A stretch of 64,000 nucleotides of DNA from an uncultured Pseudomonadota bacterium (GCA_903885375.1 CAISIK010000014.1:1-64000); one strand, 5' to 3'; positions 40,283 to 49,110 are shown, counted from the first letter of the stretch. Made by a program: numbers and translations. The notes: generated by a model not told the origin, from the letters alone.

Positions 40283-41119
40283 ATGTGCAGGTTGTTCGGC
40301 TTCCGATCCGCGGTCCCCTCGCGCGCCCATCGCTCGCTGGTGCAGGCGCAGAACGCGCTGGCCGATCAGGCCCGCGAGCACCCCCACGGGTGGGGCATCG
40401 GGTGGTTCGCCGGGGGCGATGCCTACGTGGTGAAGAGCCACGCCGCGGCGGCGGATTGCGGCACCTTCCGGGAGGCGGCCGAGCGGCTCTCCTCCAACAC
40501 GCTGGTGGCTCACGTCCGGAAGGCCACCCAGGGCGGCGTGAGCGGGTGGAACACCCACCCCTTCCGGAACGGTCGCTGGTTGTTCGCCCACAACGGCAAC
40601 ATCTACGGGTTCGCGGGCATGGCCGAGCGCATGCGGGCGGCCACCCCCGAGGCCCTCCGTCCGCGGCGCCTCGGCGAAACCGACTCCGAGGCCTTCTTCT
40701 TCTTCCTGCTTGGCAAGATGGAGGCGCTCGGCGTCGACGCCGCGGGCGCCGCCCCCACACCTCCGGAGGCCGTGGCGGCCGCCGCCTCGGCCGCCCTGGC
40801 GGATGTGCGGGCTTGGGCCGAGGAGCAGGGCGCCGACCCACCCATCGTGAACTTCCTGCTCACCAACGGCGAAGACTTCTTCGCTCACCGCTGCGGGCGC
40901 GAGCTCTTCTTCTCCACGCAGAAATTCATGTGCCGGGATGCGCTCACCTGCGCGGAGCCCGAAAAGCCCTGCCTCCTCGCCGTGCGGCCGCACGACCGGG
41001 TGAACCACCTGCTCGTCACGAGCGAGCAGATCGGCGACGAAGACCGCTGGGAGGAGGTGCCCGAGCGCACGCTCCTCGCGTTGGGGGCGGACTTCCGGTT
41101 GCGGAGCTTCTCCACCTGA
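40283..41119 (+). CDS. class II glutamine amidotransferase (YafJ-like)
   Basis: N-terminal-nucleophile amidohydrolase-fold protein of 278 residues. After Met removal the N-terminus is Cys (MCRLFGF), the class II glutaminase nucleophile. Other glutaminase segments are HPHGWGIGWF, LVAHVRKATQGGVSGWNTHPF and FAHNGNIYGF. There is no synthase domain, so it belongs to the short YafJ/EgtC-type group. EgtC releases glutamate in ergothioneine synthesis, but no egtB or egtD is nearby, so the substrate is open. AAGGAG precedes ATG 40283 at ideal spacing. Confidence 0.9.
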   Translation: MCRLFGFRSAVPSRAHRSLVQAQNALADQAREHPHGWGIGWFAGGDAYVVKSHAAAADCGTFREAAERLSSNTLVAHVRKATQGGVSGWNTHPFRNGRWLFAHNGNIYGFAGMAERMRAATPEALRPRRLGETDSEAFFFFLLGKMEALGVDAAGAAPTPPEAVAAAASAALADVRAWAEEQGADPPIVNFLLTNGEDFFAHRCGRELFFSTQKFMCRDALTCAEPEKPCLLAVRPHDRVNHLLVTSEQIGDEDRWEEVPERTLLALGADFRLRSFST

Positions 41120-41161
41120 ACGGCCCTCAAGGCCGGTGGCTTCGTTGCCGATCGCAGGGCC

Positions 41162-41668
41162 ATGGCAGATCCGCTCAAGACGACCGTGGCCATCGTGGCC
41201 ACGCCTGCTGCGCTCGAGGACGTTCGCCACCGTCTGCGCCGGTCGGGTATCCGGACCGCCGAGATGGAGGTCGCCGAGATGCAACTGGAGCGGAAGCTGC
41301 TCCTCGAGGGCGAGTTCGTCTCCGACGGTTCCGCCCGGACCATCGTGCTGGCCACGGTGGCGGGGGCCGCGATCGGCGTGCTCCTCGTCGTGGGCTGGAT
41401 GCAGGTCCTGGCGTTCTGGCCGGCCTGCTTCGGTGCGGTGGGCGGTGCGGCGCTGGGGGCCGTGGGCTTTCTCGTGGTGTCGACGGTGGGCGGCGGGGCT
41501 TCGGAGCGCACCGCGGCACAGAAACGTTCGCTCTGGAAGATCCGGGTCGGGGGTGACTCCACCCTCGTGGCGAAGGCCCGCGGCCTCGCGAGCAGCACCG
41601 GGCAGACCATCCTGCGCCTCAGCACCGGCGCCTTCGAGGTGCCGGCGAAACGCCCGCCGAAGAGCTGA
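41162..41668 (+). CDS. membrane protein of unknown function
   Basis: Not recognised; 168 residues. The N-terminal ~55 residues form a small alpha/beta unit (TTVAIVATPAALEDVRHRLRRSG), similar in style to the ferredoxin-like or general-stress 17M-type heads. A helical hairpin rich in Gly and Ala follows (IVLATVAGAAIGVLLVVGW, and GAVGGAALGAVGFLVVSTVGG), then a C-terminal strand-rich tail. It stands alone between the amidotransferase and the convergent PEGA-kinase operon. Confidence 0.6.
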   Translation: MADPLKTTVAIVATPAALEDVRHRLRRSGIRTAEMEVAEMQLERKLLLEGEFVSDGSARTIVLATVAGAAIGVLLVVGWMQVLAFWPACFGAVGGAALGAVGFLVVSTVGGGASERTAAQKRSLWKIRVGGDSTLVAKARGLASSTGQTILRLSTGAFEVPAKRPPKS

Positions 41669-41685
41669 GTCGGCTCCCGGGCCCC

Positions 41686-42426
41686 TCAGGGCAACGCGAT
41701 CTGGAGCGTGATGCCGGTGGCGCCGAGGGCCGCGAGCCCGACCGAGGTGTAGCCGAGCGCCTGCTGCGTGCCCCACGCCTCATCGAGGCTGCTGGTGGTG
41801 GGCGCCGCGGCCATCACCTCGGTCTGGCTGATGGCGCCCAGGCCCGCCCCGATGGCGCCCGCGAGGGCCACGCCGCCGAGCACGCCGGCCAGCGGCGACT
41901 TCTTCTTCGAGGTCTTCGGCGCCGCCGCGGGCACGGCCACCTGGAGGTCCTCCCCGGCCTGGACCACGACCACGCGGGCCCAGCCCGCATCGGGCGCCTG
42001 GACCGCGTGGGGGCCGGAGGCCGTGGGGGCCGGAAAACGGGAGACACGCTGGCCATCCACCTTGACGGGACGGTTCGCGAGGAGCCGCCCCGGCCCGCTC
42101 GCGCTCGCAGCCTCCCAGCTCGCGCGCACGGCGGCGCCGAGCCGCTCGTCGAACTGGTCGGGCGCGAGCGCCCGGGCGCTGGCGTAGAAGGGGCGGGCGG
42201 CGGGCTCATCGCCGGCGAGCTGGAGGGCCGCGCCGCGGGCGAGCCAGAGGGCGGCGAGGGGGCCGGGGCGGGCGGGGCCGCAGGCGAGGCTGGCCTCCGC
42301 GGCGGCGAAGCCAGCGGCGGGGTCGGCGCCGTCGAGCAGCGCCTTCACGGCGGTTTCGACACCTTCTTCGAGCGGGGGGCAAGCGGCGGCGGCGGTGGCC
42401 ACGAGGAAGACTATTCCCAGATCCAT
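41686..42426 (-). CDS. exported helical protein next to the Ser/Thr kinase
   Basis: 246 residues, function unknown. A signal peptide (MDLGIVFLVATAAAAC) ends in Ala-Cys, so lipidation is possible. Residues ~20-120 look like two TPR-type helical hairpins (FAAAEASLACGPARPGPLAALWLARGAALQLAG type). A strand-rich mid-part precedes a Lys-rich segment and a C-terminal Gly/Ala-rich hydrophobic hairpin (SPLAGVLGGVALAGAIGAGLGA). Its start overlaps the end of the kinase gene by 16 nt, so both are translated from one message and probably act together. Confidence 0.65.
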   Translation of the reverse strand: MDLGIVFLVATAAAACPPLEEGVETAVKALLDGADPAAGFAAAEASLACGPARPGPLAALWLARGAALQLAGDEPAARPFYASARALAPDQFDERLGAAVRASWEAASASGPGRLLANRPVKVDGQRVSRFPAPTASGPHAVQAPDAGWARVVVVQAGEDLQVAVPAAAPKTSKKKSPLAGVLGGVALAGAIGAGLGAISQTEVMAAAPTTSSLDEAWGTQQALGYTSVGLAALGATGITLQIALP

Positions 42427-44102
42427 GATTTTTCCTTCGAGCGGTAGCGCAAGGTGGAGGGGGTGTTGGCGTCGATCTCGACGGTGCGGCTGGCGCGGAC
42501 GCCGTCGACCTCGATCTCCACGCGGTGCGAGCCGTAGCTGAAGGCGCGCCGGGCGATGGGCGTGGTGCCGGCGGCCGCCCCATCCACGAACACGCGCGCC
42601 CCGATCACGTCGGCGAGGACGCGCAGATCGCGCTGGCGCACGGGCTCCGGCGCCGCTTCCACGGGGGCGGGCACCGGGGTGACGACGGCCTCCACCGGCG
42701 CGGCGGCGACGGGCCTCGCCGGCGCGGGCTCACGCGGGCGAACGGGCGCCGGTGCGGCGACTGGCTTCGACGCCTCGCCCTCCCCGAGGCCGGCCACGAG
42801 GTCGGCGGCGGAGGGGCCGCCGGGGGTTTCCGGGGGCGGCGACGCGGTGTTCGAACGCGCCGGGCCGCCGGCCGGGCCCGCCGGCAAGGTCGGTGGCGCT
42901 TCCACGGGTGCTGCGCTCGCCTCCACCGGCGCCGGGCTCGCCTCGATCGGAGCGGCCTCCGCCGCCTCCGCCACGACGGGCGCCTCCGCGGGCTTCAGCG
43001 AGTCGCGCAGCGCAAGCCAGCTCCCCCCCACGCCGAGGAGCAGCAACCCCGCGAGCACCACTGCGCCGCCGAGCGCGAGGAGCGCAAGCGGCGGCCCGGA
43101 GGGCGGCGCCTCCCCGGGCTGCGGGGGGAGCGCGGTGACGAGGCTCGTACCGGAGTCATCGAGCGGGGTGGGGAGGCTCACCGGCGGGCCGAACGACATG
43201 CCCGAGTTGCTCCGCTCCACGAGGGCGGCCGCATGCCGCGAGAGGGCATCCGGCACGACGCGGCCCGCGTAGGCCCGCAGGCTTTCCCCTTCGATCGGGA
43301 GCGCTTCGAGGGCCTCGGCCACCTCCGCGGCGCCGGGACGCGTGGCGGCCTCCCACGCGAGCATGCGCGTGAGGAGCGGACGGAGCACTTCCGGGGCCAG
43401 CGCGATCTGCGCCCGCGCCTTCTCCGCGAACCGCTCCTCGGCGAGCGGCGGCCGCTCCCACGTGGTGCCCATCACCGCCTCCCAGAGCGTGATGGCGAGG
43501 GCGTACACGTCGTTTCCTGCCCCGAGCTCGCCCCCGAGGAACTGCTCGGGCGCCATGAACCGCGGCGTGCCGAACGCCATCGACTGCGTGCGGCCCTCCC
43601 GGTCGAAGTCGGCGCGGGCCACCCCGAAGTCCAGCACCTTCACGGCGCCGTGCACGGTGACGAGCACGTTGGCCGGCTTGATGTCGCGGTGGATCACGCG
43701 GAGGGGCCGGTCGGAGTCGGGGGCGGTGGCGTTCCAGCCGGCATCGAGGGCCATCGCCACGGCCGCCGCCATCCGCGTGGCCGCCGCGAGCGGCATCGGG
43801 CCGGTGAGCTTCACGAGCGTGGAGACATCGACCCCCTCCACGTACTCCATGATGACGGCGGGCAGGCCGTTGTGCTCGGTGAGGTCGTACACGGCCACGA
43901 TGTGGGGGTGTTGCAGGAGCCCGAGCAGCCGGGCCTCATCGCGCTGCCGCGCCACGATGTCGGGCTGGAGGTTGCCCTCCTTCATCAGCTTTACGGCCAC
44001 CCGCCGGTTGAACCCATCCCGGCCGTGGAGGCGCGCGAGCCACACGGCGCCGAAGCCTCCTTCACCGAGCGGTCGCAGGAGCTCCAGCTGTCCAGGGTCC
44101 AT
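42411..44102 (-). CDS. transmembrane Ser/Thr protein kinase with C-terminal PEGA domain
   Basis: Hanks-type kinase, 563 residues. The kinase domain (1-275) is complete: Gly loop LGEGGFGAVW, Lys38 in VAVKLMKEG, HRDIKPANV (Asp140 catalytic) and DFG (158-160), then GTPRFMAPEQ. A transmembrane helix lies at about 347-368 (LLALLALGG region). A long Ala/Pro/Glu-rich linker leads to an exported PEGA domain from about 500 (RVFVDGAAAGTTPI, GSHRVEIEVDG), a fold thought to bind surface structures. The catalytic domain is cytosolic and the PEGA outside. The 16-nt overlap with the next gene and the closeness of TonB-like genes suggest an envelope-sensing role. Confidence 0.92.
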   Translation of the reverse strand: MDPGQLELLRPLGEGGFGAVWLARLHGRDGFNRRVAVKLMKEGNLQPDIVARQRDEARLLGLLQHPHIVAVYDLTEHNGLPAVIMEYVEGVDVSTLVKLTGPMPLAAATRMAAAVAMALDAGWNATAPDSDRPLRVIHRDIKPANVLVTVHGAVKVLDFGVARADFDREGRTQSMAFGTPRFMAPEQFLGGELGAGNDVYALAITLWEAVMGTTWERPPLAEERFAEKARAQIALAPEVLRPLLTRMLAWEAATRPGAAEVAEALEALPIEGESLRAYAGRVVPDALSRHAAALVERSNSGMSFGPPVSLPTPLDDSGTSLVTALPPQPGEAPPSGPPLALLALGGAVVLAGLLLLGVGGSWLALRDSLKPAEAPVVAEAAEAAPIEASPAPVEASAAPVEAPPTLPAGPAGGPARSNTASPPPETPGGPSAADLVAGLGEGEASKPVAAPAPVRPREPAPARPVAAAPVEAVVTPVPAPVEAAPEPVRQRDLRVLADVIGARVFVDGAAAGTTPIARRAFSYGSHRVEIEVDGVRASRTVEIDANTPSTLRYRSKEKSWIWE

Positions 44103-44123
44103 CGCCCAACCGTCGTATCACAA

Positions 44124-45203
44124 TCAACGCGGTGCGTTCAGGATTCCCGGGAACTGCACATTGGCGCGCGGATCGACCCCCTGGTACTCCATCCGGGCCT
44201 GACCCACCTCGACGGTGAAATCGAATTCGGGGAGGTACACCCGGTTGTCGCGCCCGATGAGCTGGACCGGCGGATTGGGGAAGGGGCCGGCCACGCGGAA
44301 CGCGCTCACGACACAATCATCCACCGCCGGCTGCCCGCTGTCGGCCACCACGCGGATGCTCTCCAGCACGCCATCGGCGTTGAGTACGACGGACACATCG
44401 GTCCGGAAGCGGGGCTTGCCGAGGCGCACCGACGGCGAGAGGTTGTCGAGGTTCTGCTTCCAGTAGAAGTTCACCTGGCGGCGGATGCGCTTGATGTACT
44501 CGGCGCCGACCATCTCACGGGTGTTCAGCGAAACGACGGCGCCGTACTTCTCGTCGAGCAGATCGTTCTGCGGAGCGCCGCGCACATCCTGCTTCAGCGA
44601 AGAGGCGAGCGTCGGCGCGGCGAGGCCCTCCTTGTTGGTGAGCACGAACTGCGAGGGGATGGAGCTCTTCGGCGCGCCCTTGCCGCTGAAGGGCTCATCC
44701 ACGCCACCCGCCGTGGCGCCCGTAGAAGCCGAGGAGGCGCCGACATCCGCCGCGTCCTGGATTTCCATCTTGCTCTCCTCGCTGTAGGCGGGAGAGAGGA
44801 TTTCGGGGTTGATCTTGAACTTCCGGGCCTGCGATTCTTCAGGCACCGCGTTGTCGTGCTCCGCGAGGTAGTCGGCGTCGACCGGAATCTTCTCTTCTTT
44901 CGGCGGCGCCGTCTCCACGATCTGCCCGTCGGGAATCTTCGGCTCTTCCTCCTCGGGCTCCGGCACGGGCTCCGGCTCCTCCTCCGGCGTGAGGACGGCC
45001 TCGTAGGTGGGCGGGGTCACGTTCCCGGGAACGACATCGCCTGACAACAGCTGCACCCGCACGGGCGCCTCGTAGGCGTGCGGCCCGAACGTGAGCCCGA
45101 GGGCGGCGAGGCCGGCCACGCCCGCCACGTGGAGGCCCAGCGCGAGGAGCCCGAGCGCGAGCCACTCGATGCGGGTTCGGGCGTTGCGATGGGCTCGGGC
45201 CAC
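44124..45203 (-). CDS. TonB-like energy transducer / TonB C-terminal domain protein
   Basis: 359 residues. A single N-terminal membrane helix (LALGLLALGLHVAGVAGLAAL) is followed by an acidic Pro/Glu linker (EEEPEPVPEPEEEEPKIP) and a periplasmic part. The C-terminal ~110 residues resemble a TonB/TolA C-terminal domain: YIKRIRRQVNFYWKQNLDN, VSVVLNADGVLESIRVVADSG, and DDCVVSAFRVAGPFPNPP. Myxobacterial TonB-like proteins serve gliding and transport machineries as well as receptors; no ExbB/ExbD or receptor gene is near, so the role is open. The GTG start at 45203 has no Shine-Dalgarno sequence but a TAAACT box 6 nt before it. Confidence 0.8.
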   Translation of the reverse strand: MARAHRNARTRIEWLALGLLALGLHVAGVAGLAALGLTFGPHAYEAPVRVQLLSGDVVPGNVTPPTYEAVLTPEEEPEPVPEPEEEEPKIPDGQIVETAPPKEEKIPVDADYLAEHDNAVPEESQARKFKINPEILSPAYSEESKMEIQDAADVGASSASTGATAGGVDEPFSGKGAPKSSIPSQFVLTNKEGLAAPTLASSLKQDVRGAPQNDLLDEKYGAVVSLNTREMVGAEYIKRIRRQVNFYWKQNLDNLSPSVRLGKPRFRTDVSVVLNADGVLESIRVVADSGQPAVDDCVVSAFRVAGPFPNPPVQLIGRDNRVYLPEFDFTVEVGQARMEYQGVDPRANVQFPGILNAPR

Positions 45204-45209
45204 GGAAGG

Positions 45210-45215
45210 AGTTTA
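45210..45215 (-). promoter_or_regulatory. -10-like box TAAACT before the TonB-like gene at 44124-45203
   Basis: TAAACT (minus strand) fits TANNNT and ends 6 nt before the GTG. It overlaps the TAA stop of the upstream TonB-like gene. The bases between are TCCTTC-like and cannot act as a Shine-Dalgarno sequence, so a leaderless transcript is a good fit. Confidence 0.4.
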
Positions 45216-47603
45216 GCCCGCACCCGCGGAGTTGGCGCCGCTCGTGACATTGCCGTACCGAAAGGTGTACTGCACCTTCAGGGGAGCGAATCCGCGCGGC
45301 GGCGGCGAGACCCGTCGGGGGACGGCCTCCAGCGCCGCCTGCTCGAGCTCCACCGTGGTGTTGGACCGCACGACCGACACCGAGCGGACGGTGCCATCAC
45401 TCTGGATATCGAATCTGAGCACGACGTTGCCGCTGTATCCGAGGGCTCTTGCGCTGGTCGGGGGACGCCACGCCGTGCGGACGGCGTCATCGACCTGGGT
45501 GAACCACACCCCGAGGTCCGTGCGGCGCACGCTCACGGCGGTGCGGTCGGACTGCGCGGCGCGGTCGTCGAGTACGGTGAGCTCGGTCCAGCCGGCGCCG
45601 TCGGTCTTGAGCTTCCAGGCCTTGACGTCGTTGCCCTCCGCCTCGTCGAAGCGGTCCTCCCGGTGCTCACCGGCCCCGATGAGGCCGATGGAGTCGTCAC
45701 TCCAGAAGTCGTCGTCGAGCGGGACGGGCGGACTCCAGGCCGATGGCGCCTGCGCGGCCGTGGAGGGCGATGCCGTCGGCGTCGTCGCGGCGGTTGCCGT
45801 GACCGGACGCGCGCGCGGCCGAACCCGCGCCTGGCGTTGGGGGGCGGGGGAGGGCGCCTCGGCGGCGGCTGCGGCGAGTTGCGCGTCGGAGATCTCGCCC
45901 GCGAGGCTGAGCCGCAGCCCGGAAGGCCCCACCGGACGCGAATCCGCCCTGGGCGCGTGCGCGGGCGCAGCCCCGGCGACCTGGCTCTCCGGGGCCTCTC
46001 CATCGGGGCTCGGGGACTCGATCACCTCGTCGAGCACGGGGGCGTCGTTCTCGTTGATGTGACCGTCCGGCACGGGCAGCGCGAGGCCCTGGCCGCGTGC
46101 GTTGCCGATGCCGCGCTCGGCGGTGGTGGGCGCACGTTGGTCCCGCGCCACGGTGATGTCGCGGTCGCCGATGTACTCGGCGGTGGGGGCGCCTCCCACG
46201 GTTGCGCTGTCGCCCTCTCGCCTCGTGCGACTCCGCGCGAACTTGAGCCAGACGGGGCTCCCAGTCTCGCCGCCGCCCGTGGAGCCGGTGCCGCTGGCGG
46301 GCGCCTTCGCCTGTTTGGGCGAGGAAGGGGCGGGGGAGGGGGACGGCGCGCGCTCCGGGGCGGGTGTCGCGGCCGGCGCCGGGACCTCCTTGCGCGCGAC
46401 CGCCGCGGGGCGCGTTGCCACCGGCGTGGGCGCCGCCGGAACGGGAGCGGGCGTTGCGGGCTTTGCCACGGGCTTCGGCGCGGGTGCCGCCGTCGGCGGG
46501 CGGGTGGCCGTCGCCGACGGCCGCTCTGCCGGGGCGCGGCTCAGGGGCGTCCGCGACTCGCGCCCCAGCTTCGCCACCTCGGTGGACTCGGCCTGGCGGG
46601 GCGGAGGCGGCGGCTTCGGGGTGCCGGCGCGGGCGGCCTCCGGGGGAGGCGGGAGCTTTGCGGGGGGCGGGGTTTTTGCGGTCGCGGCGCGGGCGGTCTC
46701 TGGGGGAGGCGGGGGCTTTGCGGTGGCGGCGACGGCAGGCGCGGGCTTCGCTGGAGGCGGGGCTTTCGCGTCTGGGGGCGCGGACGCCACGGCGGGAGCG
46801 GGCTTCGCTGGGGGCGGGGTTTTCACGGCGGCGCGGGCGGCCTGCGGGGGAGGCGGGGTTTTCGCGCTGGCGGCGCGGGCGGCCTCTGGGGGAGACGGGG
46901 GCTTTGCGGTGGCGGCGACGGCCGGCGCGGGCTTCGCTGGGGGCGGCGTCTTCGCGGCGGGGGCGCGGGCGGCCTCCGGTGGAGGCGGGGGCTTTGCGGT
47001 GGGCGCGGACGCCACGGCGGGCGCCGGCTTCGCTGGGGGCGGCGTTTTCGCGGTGGGGGGAGCGGACGCCACGGCGGGCGCCGGCTTCGCTGGGGGCGGC
47101 GTTTTCGCTCGCGCCGCACGCCGCGCCAGCTCGACGGGATCGGGAACGTCCGACTCGGCCACGGCGGTCTCGGGCTCCTCGGCCGGCGGGGGCTCCGCCT
47201 TCGCGGCCTCCTCCTCGGGTGACGCTTTCGGGTCGGCCACCTCGGGCGGAACCGGCCGGGCGGCCTTCTCCGGCTCGTCGGCCGCGACCTCCGCCAGCGC
47301 CTCCTCCTCGGCGGTTTCCTCCTCGGCGACCTGCTCCTCGGGAGCGTCCTCCTCGGCAACGTCTTCTTCGAGGGGTGCGGACACGTTCGGCTCCGGCGTC
47401 TCCGGCGGCGGCGTCTGCTCGTCCACCTCCACCTCGATCGTGACGGCGGGCGGCTCGGCCGCACCACCGGCCACCTCGGCGTCGGCTTCGGGATCGTCGC
47501 CACGAACGGGCGGAACGGGCGAGGAATACGCGGCCACCGCGAGCAGGAGGACCGCGTGGGTGGCGCCCGAGGTCGCCACGGCTCCCCACCACCGAATGCT
47601 CAC
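45213..47603 (-). CDS. proline-rich TonB-like protein
   Basis: About 796 residues, mostly disordered. The N-terminus has one membrane helix with the SGATH stretch, comparable to the S-x3-H motif of TonB helices. Then come an acidic segment rich in Glu-Ala, a long Lys/Pro/Ala repeat region (KTPPPAKPAPAVA units), and a C-terminal TonB-type domain (FTQVDDAVRTAWRPP, GNVVLRFDIQSDGTVRSVSVV, LEQAALEAVP). The disordered span is long enough to cross the periplasm. The GTG at 47603 is preferred because GGGGGG lies 6-7 nt upstream; an in-frame ATG at 47633 without ribosome binding site is the alternative. It directly precedes the other TonB-like gene. Confidence 0.8.
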   Translation of the reverse strand: MSIRWWGAVATSGATHAVLLLAVAAYSSPVPPVRGDDPEADAEVAGGAAEPPAVTIEVEVDEQTPPPETPEPNVSAPLEEDVAEEDAPEEQVAEEETAEEEALAEVAADEPEKAARPVPPEVADPKASPEEEAAKAEPPPAEEPETAVAESDVPDPVELARRAARAKTPPPAKPAPAVASAPPTAKTPPPAKPAPAVASAPTAKPPPPPEAARAPAAKTPPPAKPAPAVAATAKPPSPPEAARAASAKTPPPPQAARAAVKTPPPAKPAPAVASAPPDAKAPPPAKPAPAVAATAKPPPPPETARAATAKTPPPAKLPPPPEAARAGTPKPPPPPRQAESTEVAKLGRESRTPLSRAPAERPSATATRPPTAAPAPKPVAKPATPAPVPAAPTPVATRPAAVARKEVPAPAATPAPERAPSPSPAPSSPKQAKAPASGTGSTGGGETGSPVWLKFARSRTRREGDSATVGGAPTAEYIGDRDITVARDQRAPTTAERGIGNARGQGLALPVPDGHINENDAPVLDEVIESPSPDGEAPESQVAGAAPAHAPRADSRPVGPSGLRLSLAGEISDAQLAAAAAEAPSPAPQRQARVRPRARPVTATAATTPTASPSTAAQAPSAWSPPVPLDDDFWSDDSIGLIGAGEHREDRFDEAEGNDVKAWKLKTDGAGWTELTVLDDRAAQSDRTAVSVRRTDLGVWFTQVDDAVRTAWRPPTSARALGYSGNVVLRFDIQSDGTVRSVSVVRSNTTVELEQAALEAVPRRVSPPPRGFAPLKVQYTFRYGNVTSGANSAGAG
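46598..47106 (-). repeat. Lys/Pro/Ala-coding repeat region of the TonB-like gene
   Basis: Imperfect, interspersed units encoding KTPPPAKPAPAVAxAP and (T/A)AKPPPPPEAARA alternate through this segment, about five copies of the first type. The DNA copies are near-identical in places, so the region is prone to recombination and to assembly error. Confidence 0.75.
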
Positions 47604-47707
47604 GCAGTACCCCCCACGCAACCCTACCCGCATCCGCGCGCGTGCGCCGCGCTACCTGACTGCGAGAGGGCGCTTGCAGAGACGATGGCCGTCGGCGAGG
47701 ATGCCTC

Positions 47708-48145
47708 GTGCCCGACCAGCCCGCGATCCCGTTCCGCCTCCTCAGAGCCGGCCTGCGCCTCGCGAGCCGCGCCTCCACCACGGTGGTGGACCGGGTTCTC
47801 CGCGAAGGCGCCGCCACCACCGGCGCCTTGACGCCACGAACGGCGCGCGCCGCCGCCGGCCCCATCGTCGTCGAATTCGACGGGCGCGAGGTCCCGGCCC
47901 GCGTGGGCGCGACCGTCCTCGAAGCCGCGCAGCAGTCCGACGTGGAAATCCGCTCCTACTGCGGCGGGAACTGCTCCTGTGGAACCTGCCGTATCGAGAT
48001 CGTGGAGGGCGCAGCGAACCTCAGCCGGCCGATGCCGATGGAGCAGCTCGTCCTCGGCGGGGAGGCCCAACGGCGGGGCGATCGGCTCGCCTGCCAGGCG
48101 CAGATTCACGGTTCCGTCAAAGTTCGGGTGCCTGAGTTCTGGTGA
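47708..48145 (+). CDS. plant-type [2Fe-2S] ferredoxin with N-terminal extension
   Basis: 145 residues. The C-terminal ~95 residues form a plant-type ferredoxin fold: IVVEFDGREVPARVGATVLEAAQ, then the cluster loop CGGNCSCGTC and the fourth Cys in DRLACQAQI. The first ~50 residues (FRLLRAGLRLASRASTTVVDRVL) form a basic amphipathic helix that may bind a membrane or partner. It could feed electrons to an oxygenase or to the flavoprotein reductase encoded downstream (PfaD), but this is inference. The GTG at 47708 is the only start that keeps the frame open; it diverges from the TonB-like gene. Confidence 0.85.
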   Translation: MPDQPAIPFRLLRAGLRLASRASTTVVDRVLREGAATTGALTPRTARAAAGPIVVEFDGREVPARVGATVLEAAQQSDVEIRSYCGGNCSCGTCRIEIVEGAANLSRPMPMEQLVLGGEAQRRGDRLACQAQIHGSVKVRVPEFW

Positions 48146-48161
48146 GGGGGCCGTTCCGAGA

Positions 48162-48167
48162 TAGGGC
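48162..48167 (+). promoter_or_regulatory. -10-like box TAGGGC before gene 48173
   Basis: TAGGGC (in GAGATAGGGC) ends 5 nt before the ATG at 48173. No Shine-Dalgarno sequence is positioned for that ATG. Confidence 0.25.
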
Positions 48168-48172
48168 GGTAC

Positions 48173-48625
48173 ATGCCCCCTCGTGCAAGCTCCCGATTGA
48201 CTGCCTTCGTGCTCGGGCCTGCAGGTGGGGCGCCCGCAACGGAGGTGCTGCTCGCCCTCTCTGCCGAGGGCGAGGTCGACGTTGTGGAGGGCGGCGCGGA
48301 CTGGACGGCGCACGAAGCCGAGCGTGAGCACTTCTTCGCCAACGGGCAGGGCGGGTTCCGGGTGGTGTGTCCGGCCTGCGAGGCGCAGGCCACCTCGCGG
48401 TTCTGGAAGGCCCTCGAGGCCTGGCGGCAGGGCGGCGCGCGCACCTTCACGTGCACCTGCGGCGTGTCGAGCGACCTCGCCGAGCTCCAGTTCTTCCCGG
48501 CCGCGGGCTTCGCAGCCCGGTGGTTGCGGGGCGCCAAGGCGGCCAGTCTCGACCTGACGCCCGCCGCCCAGGCCCGACTCGAATCCCTCTGGCCGGGGTT
48601 CCGGGTGGTGGGCAGCCGGGGATGA
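48173..48625 (+). CDS. small protein with a possible zinc-binding Cys cluster
   Basis: 150 residues, not recognised. A central FRVVCPACEAQATS and FTCTCGVSSDL provide four Cys in two CxxC-like pairs about 27 residues apart, suggesting a zinc ribbon or rubredoxin-like knuckle. The N-terminal part has strand-rich LLALSAEGEVDVVEGGADW. The C-terminus is helical. The stop overlaps the ATG of the next gene (ATGA), so the two are translationally coupled. Confidence 0.6.
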   Translation: MPPRASSRLTAFVLGPAGGAPATEVLLALSAEGEVDVVEGGADWTAHEAEREHFFANGQGGFRVVCPACEAQATSRFWKALEAWRQGGARTFTCTCGVSSDLAELQFFPAAGFAARWLRGAKAASLDLTPAAQARLESLWPGFRVVGSRG

Positions 48626-49110
48626 CGGAGGACACGACCGCCCTGGTGGTCGCGCTCGAACGGGTCCAGCGGGTGCCGGGAACGCTGCCAATCTTCGATG
48701 CGCTCAGTGTGGAGGATGTGCCGACCGTCGCGGTCCTCCTCGCACAGCATCCGCGCCATCCGCTCCGCGCCGAGCTCGTGGCCTGGCTCGAGCGGCGCGG
48801 GCAGGCCCTGCCTCCGCCTCCTACCGCCGAGGACATCTGCCGGGAGTACGGCATCGACGATCTGGCCGAGCACCTGAACAGCGTCGGCCAGCGCCTCCGG
48901 GTGACGGAGCGGAGCCTCTCTGCCACCCTTGAGCGGGCGGAGCGCGCCGAGTCGGTGGCGAACGCCTACGCGGCCGTGCTGGTGGTGGTGGCGGCGGTTG
49001 CGCTCCTCGGATGGGCGTCCGCGCTCGACTACCTGTCCCTCTTCGAGGCCCCGCCGTTGCCCGAACGGCCCGCTCCGATCGCGGCGCCTGCCCCGAAGAC
49101 CGCGCCCTGA
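48622..49110 (+). CDS. tail-anchored-type membrane protein of unknown function
   Basis: 162 residues, not recognised. The N-terminal two thirds are helical and soluble (VPTVAVLLAQHPRHPLRAELVAWL; a coiled-coil-like ERSLSATLERAERAES). A single hydrophobic helix lies near the C-terminus (YAAVLVVVAAVALLGWASAL), leaving a short Pro-rich tail, PIAAPAPKTAP. The start overlaps the stop of the preceding gene by ATGA coupling. Confidence 0.6.
   Translation: MTEDTTALVVALERVQRVPGTLPIFDALSVEDVPTVAVLLAQHPRHPLRAELVAWLERRGQALPPPPTAEDICREYGIDDLAEHLNSVGQRLRVTERSLSATLERAERAESVANAYAAVLVVVAAVALLGWASALDYLSLFEAPPLPERPAPIAAPAPKTAP

Noticed and set aside
46598..47106. Non-coding satellite or CRISPR-like array
   Set aside because: The repetition is in-frame Lys/Pro/Ala coding inside a TonB-like gene, with no unique spacers.
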